Shown here in pieces: positions 1 to 8,572 of a stretch of DNA of 64,000 nt; the first letter of the stretch is position 1; each line of letters begins with the position of its first letter. The position numbers were made by a program, and so were the translations under genes. Source of the DNA: Methylophilus sp. (lineage in GTDB: Bacteria; Pseudomonadota; Gammaproteobacteria; Burkholderiales; Methylophilaceae); the NCBI GenBank assembly GCA_030696695.1, contig JAUYRP010000034.1:1-64000 (forward strand), in the 5' to 3' direction. Under the pieces are notes generated by a model. It saw only the letters and a list, made by a program, of their open reading frames with translations. It had not been told where the DNA came from and made no database searches.

Positions 1-160
1 AGTTATTACTAACCAAACTATTTACATACTTGTCATAAATCTAAGTGTAAGCATTTGTTTTCTGAGTTTTTAGAAGCTTGCGCCTCTTAAATCTCCACCA
101 CAAACACCCACACTTATCAGTCATTCATCTTGTTAAAGAACAGTTTGCTTTTCAGCTTTT
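1..160 (-). other. 16S rRNA leader with boxA antiterminator and processing stem
   Basis: Read on the minus strand this is a betaproteobacterial 16S leader. A boxA-like TGTTCTTTAACA lies at 142-131, followed by a GATAAGTGTGGGTGTTTG block. Two 16-base arms at 116-101 and 57-42 pair with each other (A-U/G-C plus several G-U), as expected of a leader stem. The 16S gene itself would begin just left of position 1 and is not in the window. A 16S-23S spacer can carry a similar boxA, but the three promoters immediately upstream favour the operon leader. Confidence 0.75.
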
Positions 161-189
161 CGTTAGCGCTTTGCGTTAACGAGGTGCGC

Positions 190-217
190 ATTATACAGGG
201 CTTTTAAACCGCGTCAA
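190..217 (-). promoter_or_regulatory. rRNA operon promoter, proximal copy
   Basis: On the minus strand there is a TTGACG -35 (217-212), a 16-base spacer and a perfect TATAAT -10 (195-190), followed at once by a GC-rich discriminator GCGCACC. A GC-rich discriminator is the hallmark of growth-rate and ppGpp-controlled rRNA promoters. It is the nearest of three equivalent promoters to the 16S leader. Confidence 0.8.
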
Positions 218-313
218 CACTAATTTCAAAACATTTTTAATTAGTATTAACTTTCTTTCGTATTTGTCGCATTTGCTACCAATCGCTTAATTAAAATCAT
301 CAGCGAGGCGCGC

Positions 314-341
314 ATTTTACAGGTCTTTAAGACTTGGTCAA
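314..341 (-). promoter_or_regulatory. rRNA operon promoter, middle copy
   Basis: Minus-strand TTGACC (-35, 341-336), 16-base spacer, TAAAAT (-10, 319-314), then discriminator GCGCGCC. Same architecture and spacing as the copies at 190-217 and 401-428, with an AT-rich stretch upstream that could act as an UP element. Confidence 0.8.
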
Positions 342-400
342 GTAAAATTTAAACTGTTTTTTTACTTGCTACGCGCTTCGTTCATCAAGCGAAGGCGCGC

Positions 401-428
401 ATTCTACCGTGGATGGAAATTTGGTCAA
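401..428 (-). promoter_or_regulatory. rRNA operon promoter, distal copy
   Basis: Minus-strand TTGACC (-35, 428-423), 16-base spacer, TAGAAT (-10, 406-401), discriminator GCGCGCC. It is the most upstream of the three tandem promoters and begins about 60 bases after the tpiA stop codon, reading the same way as tpiA. Confidence 0.78.
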
Positions 429-490
429 GCAGAAAATTGAATTGTTACAATTAAATTACAAATTGCAAGACTAAAGCCATCATCTAAGGT

Positions 491-1252
491 CTAGGAGGCG
501 TTGCTAGCAGCCAAGCAAATGGCAATAAATTCTTCAGGGTTAAGTGAGGCTGTACCAACGAGAGCGCCATCAATATCAGGCATATCAAATAACTGCTTAG
601 CATTAAGACTGTTGACACTTCCTCCGTATAGGATGCGTATATTCTGCGCGAGCTCGGCATCTAAAATTTCGATGTGGCCGCGCAAAAAACCTAGCACGTT
701 TTGTGCGTGCTCTGGCGTAGCTGCCTTGCCAGTACCAATCGCCCATACTGGCTCATATGCCAATATGCCACCTGCCAATCCTTGCACGCCTATTTCATGA
801 ATCACTGCGTTTAACTGTCGAATGGTCACGATATCAGTGGCACCATCTTCATACTCTTCTAGCGTTTCACCCATACAAAAAATGGGGATGAGCCCAGATT
901 TCACAGCCACTTCAAAACGTTCCCCAGTCGAAAGATCCGTGTCATGACCATGCATGCGTCTTTCTGAATGCCCAATAATGACGTATTTACATCCAAATTC
1001 TTTAAGCATGGGTGGTGATACCGAACCCGTATGCGCACCTGATTGATAGCGACTCATGTTTTGGCCGCCCCAATGAATATGGGTGTGCTCTAAAATAGAT
1101 TGCGCTTGATATAGGTAGGGATGTGGCATGCAAACGACATAATCGGCTTGCTGATGTAATTGTGTTTCAGCAACGAGCTTTTCTAAAAACAGTTGATTGG
1201 ACGGGATGTCGCCATTCATTTTGCGATTAGCCACTACCATCTTACGCCTCAT
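491..1252 (-). CDS. tpiA: triose-phosphate isomerase
   Basis: Cytosolic TIM-barrel enzyme interconverting dihydroxyacetone phosphate and glyceraldehyde 3-phosphate. It is 253 residues, the family's normal length. Catalytic residues are visible: Lys11 in the N-terminal KMNG motif, His95 in IIGHSERR and Glu167 in AYEPVWAIGTG, plus the phosphate-binding YGGSVN near the C-terminus. The residue before the catalytic lysine is Arg (NRKMNG) where most TIMs have Trp or another large apolar residue. The gene stands alone, reading toward the rRNA promoters at its 3-prime side, rather than beside secG and nuo genes as in many relatives. The gap to tyrS is 77 bases. Confidence 0.95.
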   Translation of the reverse strand: MRRKMVVANRKMNGDIPSNQLFLEKLVAETQLHQQADYVVCMPHPYLYQAQSILEHTHIHWGGQNMSRYQSGAHTGSVSPPMLKEFGCKYVIIGHSERRMHGHDTDLSTGERFEVAVKSGLIPIFCMGETLEEYEDGATDIVTIRQLNAVIHEIGVQGLAGGILAYEPVWAIGTGKAATPEHAQNVLGFLRGHIEILDAELAQNIRILYGGSVNSLNAKQLFDMPDIDGALVGTASLNPEEFIAICLAASNAS

Positions 1253-1329
1253 GGACGTGCCTTCGTTTGAAGCTGGAATAAATACATCGTTACATCATAC
1301 ATGACAGACACTCTACTTTTTGACTGTCA

Positions 1330-2529
1330 TCAATGCAATGCAATTTTTGCAAACTTACGCTTACCTACCTGCGCAACGAGCGTAGTGTGTTTTGCAATTT
1401 GCAGATTTTTATCCTCGACTTTTTCACTGTTCAGCTTAACTCCGCCCTGTTGGATAGCACGCATAGCTTCGCTGGTGCTCTCGACCAAACCAGCCATCTT
1501 GAGCATTTGTGCAATGCCAATCGCATCGCCTTCAATGTTCAAACTTACTTCTGGCACTTCATCCGGTATACCACCTTTGGCTCTGGTCTGAAAATCAGCC
1601 AAGGCTTTTTCAGCATCGGCTTGGCTGTGAAAACGCGCCACAATCTCCTGCGCAAATCGCACTTTAATATTGCGTGGATTCTCCCCACTAGCAATTTGTG
1701 CTTTCCAACTTGCGATGGTTTCTAGCGACTCAAACGAGAGCAACTCTATGTATCGCCACATCAGCTCATCAGACACCGACATGATTTTTGCAAAGATAAT
1801 TTCCGGCGCTTCTGCCACGCCGATGTAATTACCTAATGACTTAGACATCTTATTTACACCATCCAAGCCTTCCAACAGCGGCATTGTCAATACACACTGC
1901 TGGCCGATACCTGCTTGCTTTTGTAATTCGCGCCCCATTAACAAATTGAATTTTTGATCCGTTCCACCAAGCTCCACATCTGCTTTAAGCGCAACCGAAT
2001 CATAGCCTTGCAACAATGGATACATAAATTCATGGATAGCAATAGGCTGATTGCCTTTGAATCGTTTACTAAAGTCATCACGCTCCAGCATACGTGCTAC
2101 GGTGTGACTTGCAGCCAGCTTCAGCATACCCGCCGCGCCTAACTCATTCAGCCATGTAGAGTTAAATACAATCTCTGTTTTATCTTGGTCGAGTATTTTA
2201 AATACTTGCGTTGCATAAGATTTTGCATTCTCGGCCACCTGCTCTTTAGTTAAGGGCGGACGTGTGGCACTTTTGCCTGTGGGGTCACCTATCATGCCGG
2301 TAAAGTCACCAATCAAAAACAGCACCTGATGCCCCAAGTCTTGAAACTGCCTGAGTTTGTTGAGCAACACGGTATGACCCAGATGCAAATCTGGTGCGGT
2401 AGGATCAAACCCGGCCTTGACTCTTAGGGGCTTGCCTGTTTTCAACTTTTCAACCAACTCATGCTCAATGAGCAATTCGTCTGCACCACGTTTAATAATG
2501 GCCAAGGCTTGATTTATGTCTGTATTCAC
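1330..2529 (-). CDS. tyrS: tyrosyl-tRNA synthetase
   Basis: Class I aminoacyl-tRNA synthetase charging tRNA-Tyr, 399 residues. The two class I signatures are present: HLGH at 49-52 and KMSKS at 227-231. The C-terminal ~65 residues look like an S4 RNA-binding domain ([15 protein letters not shown]). It is divergent from the M23 peptidase gene with 167 bases between them; the arrangement tyrS / M23 peptidase / anmK is common in beta- and gammaproteobacteria. A 7-base inverted repeat (ATGACAG / CTGTCAT) sits at its 3-prime end at 1301-1330, but it lacks a T tract. Confidence 0.96.
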   Translation of the reverse strand: MNTDINQALAIIKRGADELLIEHELVEKLKTGKPLRVKAGFDPTAPDLHLGHTVLLNKLRQFQDLGHQVLFLIGDFTGMIGDPTGKSATRPPLTKEQVAENAKSYATQVFKILDQDKTEIVFNSTWLNELGAAGMLKLAASHTVARMLERDDFSKRFKGNQPIAIHEFMYPLLQGYDSVALKADVELGGTDQKFNLLMGRELQKQAGIGQQCVLTMPLLEGLDGVNKMSKSLGNYIGVAEAPEIIFAKIMSVSDELMWRYIELLSFESLETIASWKAQIASGENPRNIKVRFAQEIVARFHSQADAEKALADFQTRAKGGIPDEVPEVSLNIEGDAIGIAQMLKMAGLVESTSEAMRAIQQGGVKLNSEKVEDKNLQIAKHTTLVAQVGKRKFAKIALH

Positions 2530-2696
2530 TACTCATTCCGATACGGTTAGATGGATGATTGTTTACGCATACTGACTTTTTAATATTCTTTCTTTTCTGT
2601 TAGTATGCTTTTCTACTCTGATTAATTTGATGTTTTAGCTCGTAAATTAATTTCATGCTACGCAAAAACACCACATAACATTTTAACGCAAACACT

Positions 2697-4004
2697 ATGT
2701 TTTCAGAACGCAAATTTTCGCGCAAACGCGTAAAGCTTCACTGGTTAGCCATTGCCAGCGGGTTACTTGCGCTTGTTCTATTTTTAGCAGTGAACGATAC
2801 GCCTCAGGCTGAGACACGCCCAGTGGTGCTCGATACTGTCAATGAAGAGGTATCACTACCTTTACCCAGCCCAACCATTGATCGTAATGAAGCATTTTGG
2901 CAAATTGAACAAGTAAGAAGAGACGACACGTTAGGCTCATTGTTTAAGCGCATGAATATTCGCGATGAAGATGCCATTAAATTTTTGATGCTTAGTCCTG
3001 ATGCCCATGCGCTTAACACCCAACTCATGCCTGGCCACACCGTAGAAGTTAAATCTAACTTGCAAGGTAAACTGCTATATTTAGAGTACGAACTAGATGC
3101 AGACAATATTTTAGTCGCTGGGCTTACCAACAATGGGTATGTGGTCGCCACCAAAAAACTCGTGCTGGAGAGTCAGCAAGTACTTAAATCCGCAGTGATC
3201 CGCGACACTTTGTTTGGCGCTACTGACGATGCTGGCATTCCCGATCAGATCGCGATACAAATTGCAGATATTCTGTCGTCTGAAATAGATTTTTATCAGG
3301 ATCTACGCATGGGCGATAGATTTCATGTCATTTATGAAGCTTTTTATAATGCAGGCGAGATGATGAAAACAGGCAATGTGCTTGCTGTTGAGTTTGTCAA
3401 TAATGGTAAAACCTATCAAGCCATTCACTTTGGTGACACCTCTGGAAAATATGCTTATTACACGCCTGAAGGCAAAAGTCTGCATAAAACCTTTCTTCGC
3501 TCTCCTTTAGAGTACACCCGCATCAGCTCCTCGTTTAATGCTGGGCGCTTTCACCCCATATTGCAGCGTATTAAGGCTCATCGCGGTGTGGATATGGCAG
3601 CACCAACAGGCACGCGTATTAAAGCTTCGGGTGATGGAGTTGTAGCGTTTATGGGCAGAAAAGGGGGCTACGGTAATGTCATCATACTAAATCACCCCAA
3701 TGGTGTGAGTACTGTGTACGGGCATTTATCTAGATTTTCAGATGCTATCCGTAAGGGCGACAGAGTGAACCAAGGCGATATCATTGGCTATGTTGGTATG
3801 TCAGGCTTAGCCACGGGCCCACATCTACATTATGAATTTCTGGTGAATGGCAGCCATCGCGACCCCATGAAAGTCGCATTACCCACTAGCGTGCCTATTG
3901 ATGACAGCCTGAAGTCTGCATTTTACGAGCAAAGTACCACCATGATTGCGAAACTAGAAATGCTTAAACAGCGCATGCAACTAGCAGCACACTCTACGCC
4001 ATAA
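2697..4004 (+). CDS. M23 family peptidoglycan endopeptidase (MepM-like)
   Basis: Periplasmic, membrane-anchored zinc endopeptidase predicted to cut peptidoglycan cross-links. An N-terminal positively charged stretch and one membrane segment (about residues 13-32) are followed by a LysM/OapA-like region (about 65-150) and a C-terminal LytM domain (about 290-395). Zinc ligands are His295 and Asp299 (HRGVD) and His378; His343 (YGHL) and His376 (GPHLHYEF) complete the active site, so the enzyme looks catalytically competent. Only four bases separate it from anmK, so cell-wall turnover and muropeptide recycling are likely co-transcribed. Confidence 0.92.
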   Translation: MFSERKFSRKRVKLHWLAIASGLLALVLFLAVNDTPQAETRPVVLDTVNEEVSLPLPSPTIDRNEAFWQIEQVRRDDTLGSLFKRMNIRDEDAIKFLMLSPDAHALNTQLMPGHTVEVKSNLQGKLLYLEYELDADNILVAGLTNNGYVVATKKLVLESQQVLKSAVIRDTLFGATDDAGIPDQIAIQIADILSSEIDFYQDLRMGDRFHVIYEAFYNAGEMMKTGNVLAVEFVNNGKTYQAIHFGDTSGKYAYYTPEGKSLHKTFLRSPLEYTRISSSFNAGRFHPILQRIKAHRGVDMAAPTGTRIKASGDGVVAFMGRKGGYGNVIILNHPNGVSTVYGHLSRFSDAIRKGDRVNQGDIIGYVGMSGLATGPHLHYEFLVNGSHRDPMKVALPTSVPIDDSLKSAFYEQSTTMIAKLEMLKQRMQLAAHSTP

Positions 4005-4008
4005 CTCC

Positions 4009-5133
4009 ATGCGCTCAACCAATTTGTATATAGGCATCATGTCTGGCACCAGTCTTGATGGCGTTGACGTATGCTTAGTGCATTCGCCAGACAAGCAATT
4101 TGAAGTGCTGGCTACACATTTTCTAGCCTATCCCAACCGAATAAAATCAGCACTGCTAACACTGCACACGCCCAGCCATAACGAGCTAGAAGCATCGCAA
4201 TGCCTGGCTAATGAATTAGCGGTACTTTACGCAAACGCGGTGAAGGCTCTATTAGAAAAGGAACAGCTACATCCTTCTAATATCGCGGCGATTGGTTGTC
4301 ATGGGCAAACCATTCGCCATAAACCAGTGATCGATGGGCAGATAGGTTTTACATTGCAAATAGGCAATGCTGCGCTACTGGCCGAGCTCACGCAAATTAC
4401 CGTTGTTTCAGATTTTAGAAGTCGCGATATTGCTGCCGGTGGACAAGGTGCGCCACTAGTTCCCGCATTTCATCAATCGGTATTCAGTCACCCGAGTAAA
4501 CACCGCGCCATTATTAATATTGGCGGCATTGCTAACATCACCTATTTACCATCAATTGCTGATAAGCAGACGCCAGTTTTAGGGTTCGATTCTGGCCCAG
4601 GCAATATGCTGATAGATGCCTGGACGCAACAACATCTGCATCAAGACTATGATGCTAACGGCTCTTGGGCGGCGACAGGTAAGACTGATGCAACACTTTT
4701 GCGCCAAATGATGCAGGATACATTTTTTGCACTACCCCCACCCAAAAGCACGGGACGGGATTTATTTAATGATGCTTGGCTAGACCATCATCTTGCTCAC
4801 ACATCAATGCAGCAGCAAGATGTTGCAAGGACACTTGTCGCATTGACTGTAGATTCTATTGTGGATGCACTTAAACGCTTTTGCCCTGCAGTAGATGAGG
4901 TTTACCTGTGTGGTGGCGGTTCCCACAATACGCTTTTGCGCAATGAATTAGGCGTTAATCTATCAGGCGCTAGTGTTGCGCTAACTGATGCGCTCAATGT
5001 TAGCGTGGACTGGGTGGAGGCTGCTGCGTTTGCTTGGTTAGCACAACAAACTATGCAACACCAACCAAGCAACTTACCCGCAGTCACTGGCGCTAAAGGG
5101 TTGCGTATATTGGGTGCCATCCACCAAGCTTAA
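4009..5133 (+). CDS. anmK: anhydro-N-acetylmuramic acid kinase
   Basis: Phosphorylates and opens 1,6-anhydro-MurNAc to MurNAc-6-phosphate during cell-wall recycling in the cytosol. It is 374 residues, typical for the family, with the N-terminal signature MSGTSLDGVD, the GGIANITYL and DSGPGNMLIDAW segments, and a C-terminal VYLCGGGSHN nucleotide-binding motif. It lies four bases downstream of the M23 peptidase gene, whose product would generate recyclable fragments. In many betaproteobacteria erpA follows; here gltA and an esterase gene intervene. Confidence 0.95.
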   Translation: MRSTNLYIGIMSGTSLDGVDVCLVHSPDKQFEVLATHFLAYPNRIKSALLTLHTPSHNELEASQCLANELAVLYANAVKALLEKEQLHPSNIAAIGCHGQTIRHKPVIDGQIGFTLQIGNAALLAELTQITVVSDFRSRDIAAGGQGAPLVPAFHQSVFSHPSKHRAIINIGGIANITYLPSIADKQTPVLGFDSGPGNMLIDAWTQQHLHQDYDANGSWAATGKTDATLLRQMMQDTFFALPPPKSTGRDLFNDAWLDHHLAHTSMQQQDVARTLVALTVDSIVDALKRFCPAVDEVYLCGGGSHNTLLRNELGVNLSGASVALTDALNVSVDWVEAAAFAWLAQQTMQHQPSNLPAVTGAKGLRILGAIHQA

Positions 5134-5204
5134 CGATTGACTAACGATCTCGCCATTATTGATGGCATACGTTAAAAAGCTTATACAATTCAAGCGCGCC
5201 GTGT

Positions 5205-5233
5205 GCCCATTTCGCGATATCCTTGCGTATAAT
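5205..5233 (+). promoter_or_regulatory. possible gltA promoter
   Basis: A perfect TATAAT lies at 5228-5233, 35 bases before the gltA start. No good -35 hexamer is seen about 17 bases upstream, so only the -10 is supported. Confidence 0.35.
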
Positions 5234-5268
5234 CGTATCTAATCTACCCTTATGATAAGACACGTGTT

Positions 5269-6567
5269 ATGAGCAAAAAACCTACAAAAGCCACCATCAC
5301 ATTCGATAACGATACTGCACCTATTGATTTACCAGTACTCTCAGGCAGTTTAGGTAACGATGTCATTGATATCCGCAGTTTAGGCAAACATGGCGTGTTT
5401 ACTTACGACCCAGGCTTTATGTCGACCGCCGCATGCCAATCTAATATTACTTTTATCGACGGTGAAGAAGGCCTTTTATACTACCGCGGCTATCCTATTG
5501 AGCAATTGGCAGAGCATTGTGATTTTTTAGAAGTGTCCTATTTGCTTATGCATGGAGAGCTTCCCAACGCAGCACAAAAAGATGAGTTCACCAAGCTGAT
5601 TGGCACGCATACCATGTTGCACGACCAACTCACTAATATGTACCGTGGCTTTAGGCGTGATGCCCACCCAATGGCTGTGATGATTGGGGTGGTAGGCTCG
5701 ATGTCCGCCTTCTATTTCGATGCGATGGATGTTTACAATCCACAACATCGTGAGATTTCCGCCTATCGATTATTGGCCAAAGTGCCGACCATTGCCGCAT
5801 GGAGCTACAAGTACAATTTGGGACAACCCTTCATGTATCCCAAAAACAAACTGAATTATGCAGAGAATTTTATGCATATGATGTTTGCCACACCCTGTGA
5901 AGATTACGAACCCAACCCGATATTAGCCAAAGCATTTGAAAAAATCCTGATTCTGCATGCCGACCATGAGCAAAATGCTTCGACTAGTACTGTGCGTTTA
6001 GTTGGCTCCAGTGGTGCCAACCCGTTCGCTAGTATTTCTGCAGGCATTGCATCGCTATGGGGTCCTGCGCATGGCGGGGCTAATGAAGCCACACTTAAAA
6101 TGCTAGAAGAAATTGGCGATGTCAGCCGTATTGGTGAATTTATTAAGCGCGCCAAGGACAAATCAGATAGCTTCCGCTTGATGGGTTTTGGTCACCGCGT
6201 GTATCGCAACATGGACCCACGCGCTGCCATTATGCGCAAAACCTGCCACGAGGTACTCAATGAACTGGGTTTAAATGACGACCCGATGTTCAAACTCGCC
6301 ATGGAACTAGAACGCATTGCCTTAGAAGATGAGTATTTTGTTTCACGCAAACTCTATCCCAACGTCGACTTCTACAGCGGCATTGTGATGCGTGCAATGG
6401 GTATTCCAAATAGCATGTTTACCGCCATTTTTGCATTGGCACGTACTGCGGGATGGATTGCGCAGTGGAGTGAGATGAATGCTGATGCCGAGCATAAAAT
6501 TGGTCGGCCTAGACAGCTTTATACTGGCGCGCACAGACGCGAATTTGTGCCGATTAATAAGCGCTAA
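5269..6567 (+). CDS. gltA: citrate synthase (type II)
   Basis: Condenses acetyl-CoA and oxaloacetate to citrate at the entry of the TCA cycle. It is 432 residues, the length of the large hexameric type of Gram-negative bacteria. The catalytic triad is visible: His268 ([10 protein letters not shown]), His309 (GFGHRVYRN) and Asp367 (NVDFYSG). It is a single gene with its own 135-base upstream region. It converges with the esterase gene, leaving 17 bases and no clear terminator. Many obligate methylotrophs keep citrate synthase for biosynthesis although their oxidative cycle is incomplete; that role here is inference. Confidence 0.96.
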   Translation: MSKKPTKATITFDNDTAPIDLPVLSGSLGNDVIDIRSLGKHGVFTYDPGFMSTAACQSNITFIDGEEGLLYYRGYPIEQLAEHCDFLEVSYLLMHGELPNAAQKDEFTKLIGTHTMLHDQLTNMYRGFRRDAHPMAVMIGVVGSMSAFYFDAMDVYNPQHREISAYRLLAKVPTIAAWSYKYNLGQPFMYPKNKLNYAENFMHMMFATPCEDYEPNPILAKAFEKILILHADHEQNASTSTVRLVGSSGANPFASISAGIASLWGPAHGGANEATLKMLEEIGDVSRIGEFIKRAKDKSDSFRLMGFGHRVYRNMDPRAAIMRKTCHEVLNELGLNDDPMFKLAMELERIALEDEYFVSRKLYPNVDFYSGIVMRAMGIPNSMFTAIFALARTAGWIAQWSEMNADAEHKIGRPRQLYTGAHRREFVPINKR

Positions 6568-6584
6568 TTAGCAAACTAACGACG

Positions 6585-7223
6585 CTACTGTGCTTGAATA
6601 AACCCGAGCCGTTTTAACGCGGTTTGCATTTTTATTGCTACTTCTGCGTAGCCAAGTGCATTCGGATGAATCTGGTCAGCCTTTAGTGCACGGTCTGACA
6701 GCACATCTGAGAATACATCTGCAATGAGCGGCACGCTGCTTTCCTCCGCTACACGCGCATATAGCGGGTGATCAGACAAGTTACCCACCGCTGCCATGAA
6801 CGGACTAATTTCGGGAATAGCGACTAAAGCAATTTGAACGCCTTGTGACTTAGCTTGCTGTATTATCGCTTTAAGATTCTCTTCCACTTGCTTCGCCGGG
6901 GTATTACGTAACAGATCGTTACCACCCAGCTCTAAAATGAGGAGCGTTGGTTGATGTGCCTCTAGCAGTGCAGGTAGTCGCTGAAGCCCACCACTACTGG
7001 TATCACCAGGAATGCCTTCGTTCACAATACGCCACCCGGTCGATTTTTCTAGCAACCGAGGATAGGCTTGCTCCGGTGTTGCACCTGTGCCATAACTTAA
7101 GCTGTCACCTAGAATCAATACGGTCGAGCCAGCTGAAACAGCTGGCCTCGGTGTTTGTGATTCTCCGCAACCCAGAAGCACCAAACAAATAATGAGGATG
7201 ATATTTTTCACTAGGCTATTCAT
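6585..7223 (-). CDS. SGNH/GDSL-family esterase, probable lipoprotein (TesA-like)
   Basis: Predicted arylesterase / lysophospholipase-like hydrolase of the SGNH family, acting in the periplasm. I start it at 7223, giving 212 residues with a short signal and lipobox LLGC (Cys19). An in-frame start at 7283 would run through the erpA terminator hairpin. Family blocks: GDSLSYG with nucleophile Ser41, GGNDLLR, and DQIHPN near the C-terminus holding the Asp and His of the triad. E. coli TesA is a soluble periplasmic protein, so the lipid anchor is a difference. Substrate unknown. Confidence 0.85.
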   Translation of the reverse strand: MNSLVKNIILIICLVLLGCGESQTPRPAVSAGSTVLILGDSLSYGTGATPEQAYPRLLEKSTGWRIVNEGIPGDTSSGGLQRLPALLEAHQPTLLILELGGNDLLRNTPAKQVEENLKAIIQQAKSQGVQIALVAIPEISPFMAAVGNLSDHPLYARVAEESSVPLIADVFSDVLSDRALKADQIHPNALGYAEVAIKMQTALKRLGFIQAQ

Positions 7224-7247
7224 CGGATACAACGTCTCACCAAATGG

Positions 7248-7273
7248 AAAAGCCAAGCGATTGCTTGGCTTTT
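7248..7273 (-). terminator. intrinsic terminator after erpA (bidirectional shape)
   Basis: An 11-base-pair perfect stem AAAAGCCAAGC / GCTTGGCTTTT (7248-7258 with 7263-7273) encloses the loop GATT. It lies 18 bases after the erpA stop codon and gives U-rich 3-prime ends on either strand. Confidence 0.85.
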
Positions 7274-7291
7274 TAACACGCAATTACATAG

Positions 7292-7672
7292 TTATACTGA
7301 AAATGAAGAACCACAACCACATGTGGTTTGTGCGTTTGGATTGCGAATCACAAACTGAGAGCCTTGTAAGCTATCTTGATAATCAATCTCTGCTCCCATC
7401 AAATACTGAAGGCTCATCGGGTCAATTAACAAGGTCACAGCATCTTTCTGGACCTGCGTATCATCTTCGTTGACTTCTTCTTCAAACGTAAATCCGTACT
7501 GAAAGCCAGAGCATCCGCCACCACTGACGAACACGCGCAGTTTTAAATCTGGTGTGCCTTCGTCTTCAATCAACTCTTTGACTTTTTTTGCAGCATTGTC
7601 TGTAAATACCAATGGTGCTGGTATTTCCATGTCTGCAATATTCTCTGTGTTTAACTCTGCAACTGTGTTCAT
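7292..7672 (-). CDS. erpA: iron-sulfur cluster insertion protein ErpA
   Basis: A-type carrier that delivers Fe-S clusters to apoproteins, 126 residues from the chosen start at 7672. An upstream in-frame start at 7696 exists, but a good ribosome site (AAAGGAG) sits just before 7672. The three conserved cluster ligands are present: Cys54 (GGGCSGF) and Cys118 / Cys120 (TTCGCGSSF). The acidic insert EEEVNEDD is typical of ErpA rather than IscA. It precedes a strong terminator and follows bactofilin, an order conserved in betaproteobacteria. Confidence 0.95.
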   Translation of the reverse strand: MNTVAELNTENIADMEIPAPLVFTDNAAKKVKELIEDEGTPDLKLRVFVSGGGCSGFQYGFTFEEEVNEDDTQVQKDAVTLLIDPMSLQYLMGAEIDYQDSLQGSQFVIRNPNAQTTCGCGSSFSV

Positions 7673-7753
7673 ATATGCTCCTTTAACTACATGCATTGCT
7701 TACTATATATTATGACGCTTGAATAACACAAACGTTCGTATCCTGCGGTTTGT

Positions 7754-8137
7754 TTATACAGACGTTTCTATTGCTTCTTCACCAATATAAATTAATCTGC
7801 CTTCAATCACTGCACCCGTGTGCATCTCAAGTGATTTGTAATGTAAATCGCCCGTAATTCTAGCTTTGGGCTGCAATTCAATAAACTGGCCCGCTTTCAC
7901 TGGTCCAACCACTTTACCGTTGAGCACGATCTTTGCAGCAGCGACGGCACCTTCTACGCGCCCATGCTCACTTAAGATTAAAGTGCTTGGTGTATCCACA
8001 GGCTCCGAAACATTGCCACGCACAGCGCCATCAATACGCAAACCACCACTAAAATAAACATTACCTTCTATGCGTGTTTCCGCGCCAATTAACGTATCGA
8101 TTCTGCTGTCAATTTTGTTACTTTTTTTGAAAAACAT
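7754..8137 (-). CDS. bactofilin (polymer-forming cytoskeletal protein)
   Basis: 127 residues with the bactofilin beta-helix core (DUF583): repeated hydrophobic/Gly steps such as TRIEGNVYFSGGLRIDGAVRG and VEGAVAAAKIVLNGKVVG. Bactofilins polymerise without nucleotide and scaffold envelope proteins at the membrane. The short N-terminal FFKKSNK segment before the core could be a membrane-contacting tail. It sits between a small coiled-coil membrane protein gene and erpA, reading the same way. Confidence 0.92.
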   Translation of the reverse strand: MFFKKSNKIDSRIDTLIGAETRIEGNVYFSGGLRIDGAVRGNVSEPVDTPSTLILSEHGRVEGAVAAAKIVLNGKVVGPVKAGQFIELQPKARITGDLHYKSLEMHTGAVIEGRLIYIGEEAIETSV

Positions 8138-8192
8138 CGCAAATCCTTACATTACTCTACGGTATTAAAACTGTGCTTATTTTTATTATTGG

Positions 8193-8564
8193 TTATTTGC
8201 CAGTGCGCTTGCCTAGCATATTTTTGTAAAAGACTAATTCCTCTTTCACTTTCAAGCTCTCATCTTGAACGGTTGCCAACTCTTTTGCAAGGTTATTATT
8301 CGTGGCAAGCTCCACTTGCAACTCACGTTGCGCTCCTATTAACTTGGTTTGGAGTTCTTTGTTTTCAAGTAGTGTTTGGTCTAAGCGCATGCGAATGGTC
8401 TTTTGCTCTCCATCGTGTAACACCAAAAACGCTACAGCAAACCCTAAACACACAAACGCAAATGCAAGTAGCCACTGCAAATACCAAGGTCTGCGTGAAC
8501 GCACAGCTACTTGTTTAGCGGTTAAACCAAAATTACTGCGAAATTTACGTCTAATTGGTTTCAT
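8193..8564 (-). CDS. small membrane-anchored coiled-coil protein, unknown function
   Basis: 123 residues: a basic cytosolic N-terminus (MKPIRRKFRS), one membrane helix at about residues 30-50, then a heptad-rich region (LLENKELQTKLIGAQRELQ...) predicted to be a coiled coil in the periplasm. The position between argC and bactofilin matches a betaproteobacterial conserved hypothetical family (DUF6776-like; the assignment is from context and I am unsure). The protein seems short for that family and could be reduced to its N-terminal half. Eight bases separate it from argC. It may partner bactofilin at the envelope, which is inference. Confidence 0.75.
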   Translation of the reverse strand: MKPIRRKFRSNFGLTAKQVAVRSRRPWYLQWLLAFAFVCLGFAVAFLVLHDGEQKTIRMRLDQTLLENKELQTKLIGAQRELQVELATNNNLAKELATVQDESLKVKEELVFYKNMLGKRTGK

Positions 8565-8572
8565 GCCATGTG

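Noticed and set aside
1301-1330. Inverted repeat ATGACAG / CTGTCAT at the tyrS 3-prime end as a terminator
   Set aside because: Only seven paired bases, a 16-base loop and no T tract on the tyrS strand.
7224-7283. Longer esterase starting at 7283
   Set aside because: The extension would run through the erpA terminator hairpin, and the shorter form has a proper lipoprotein signal at its start.
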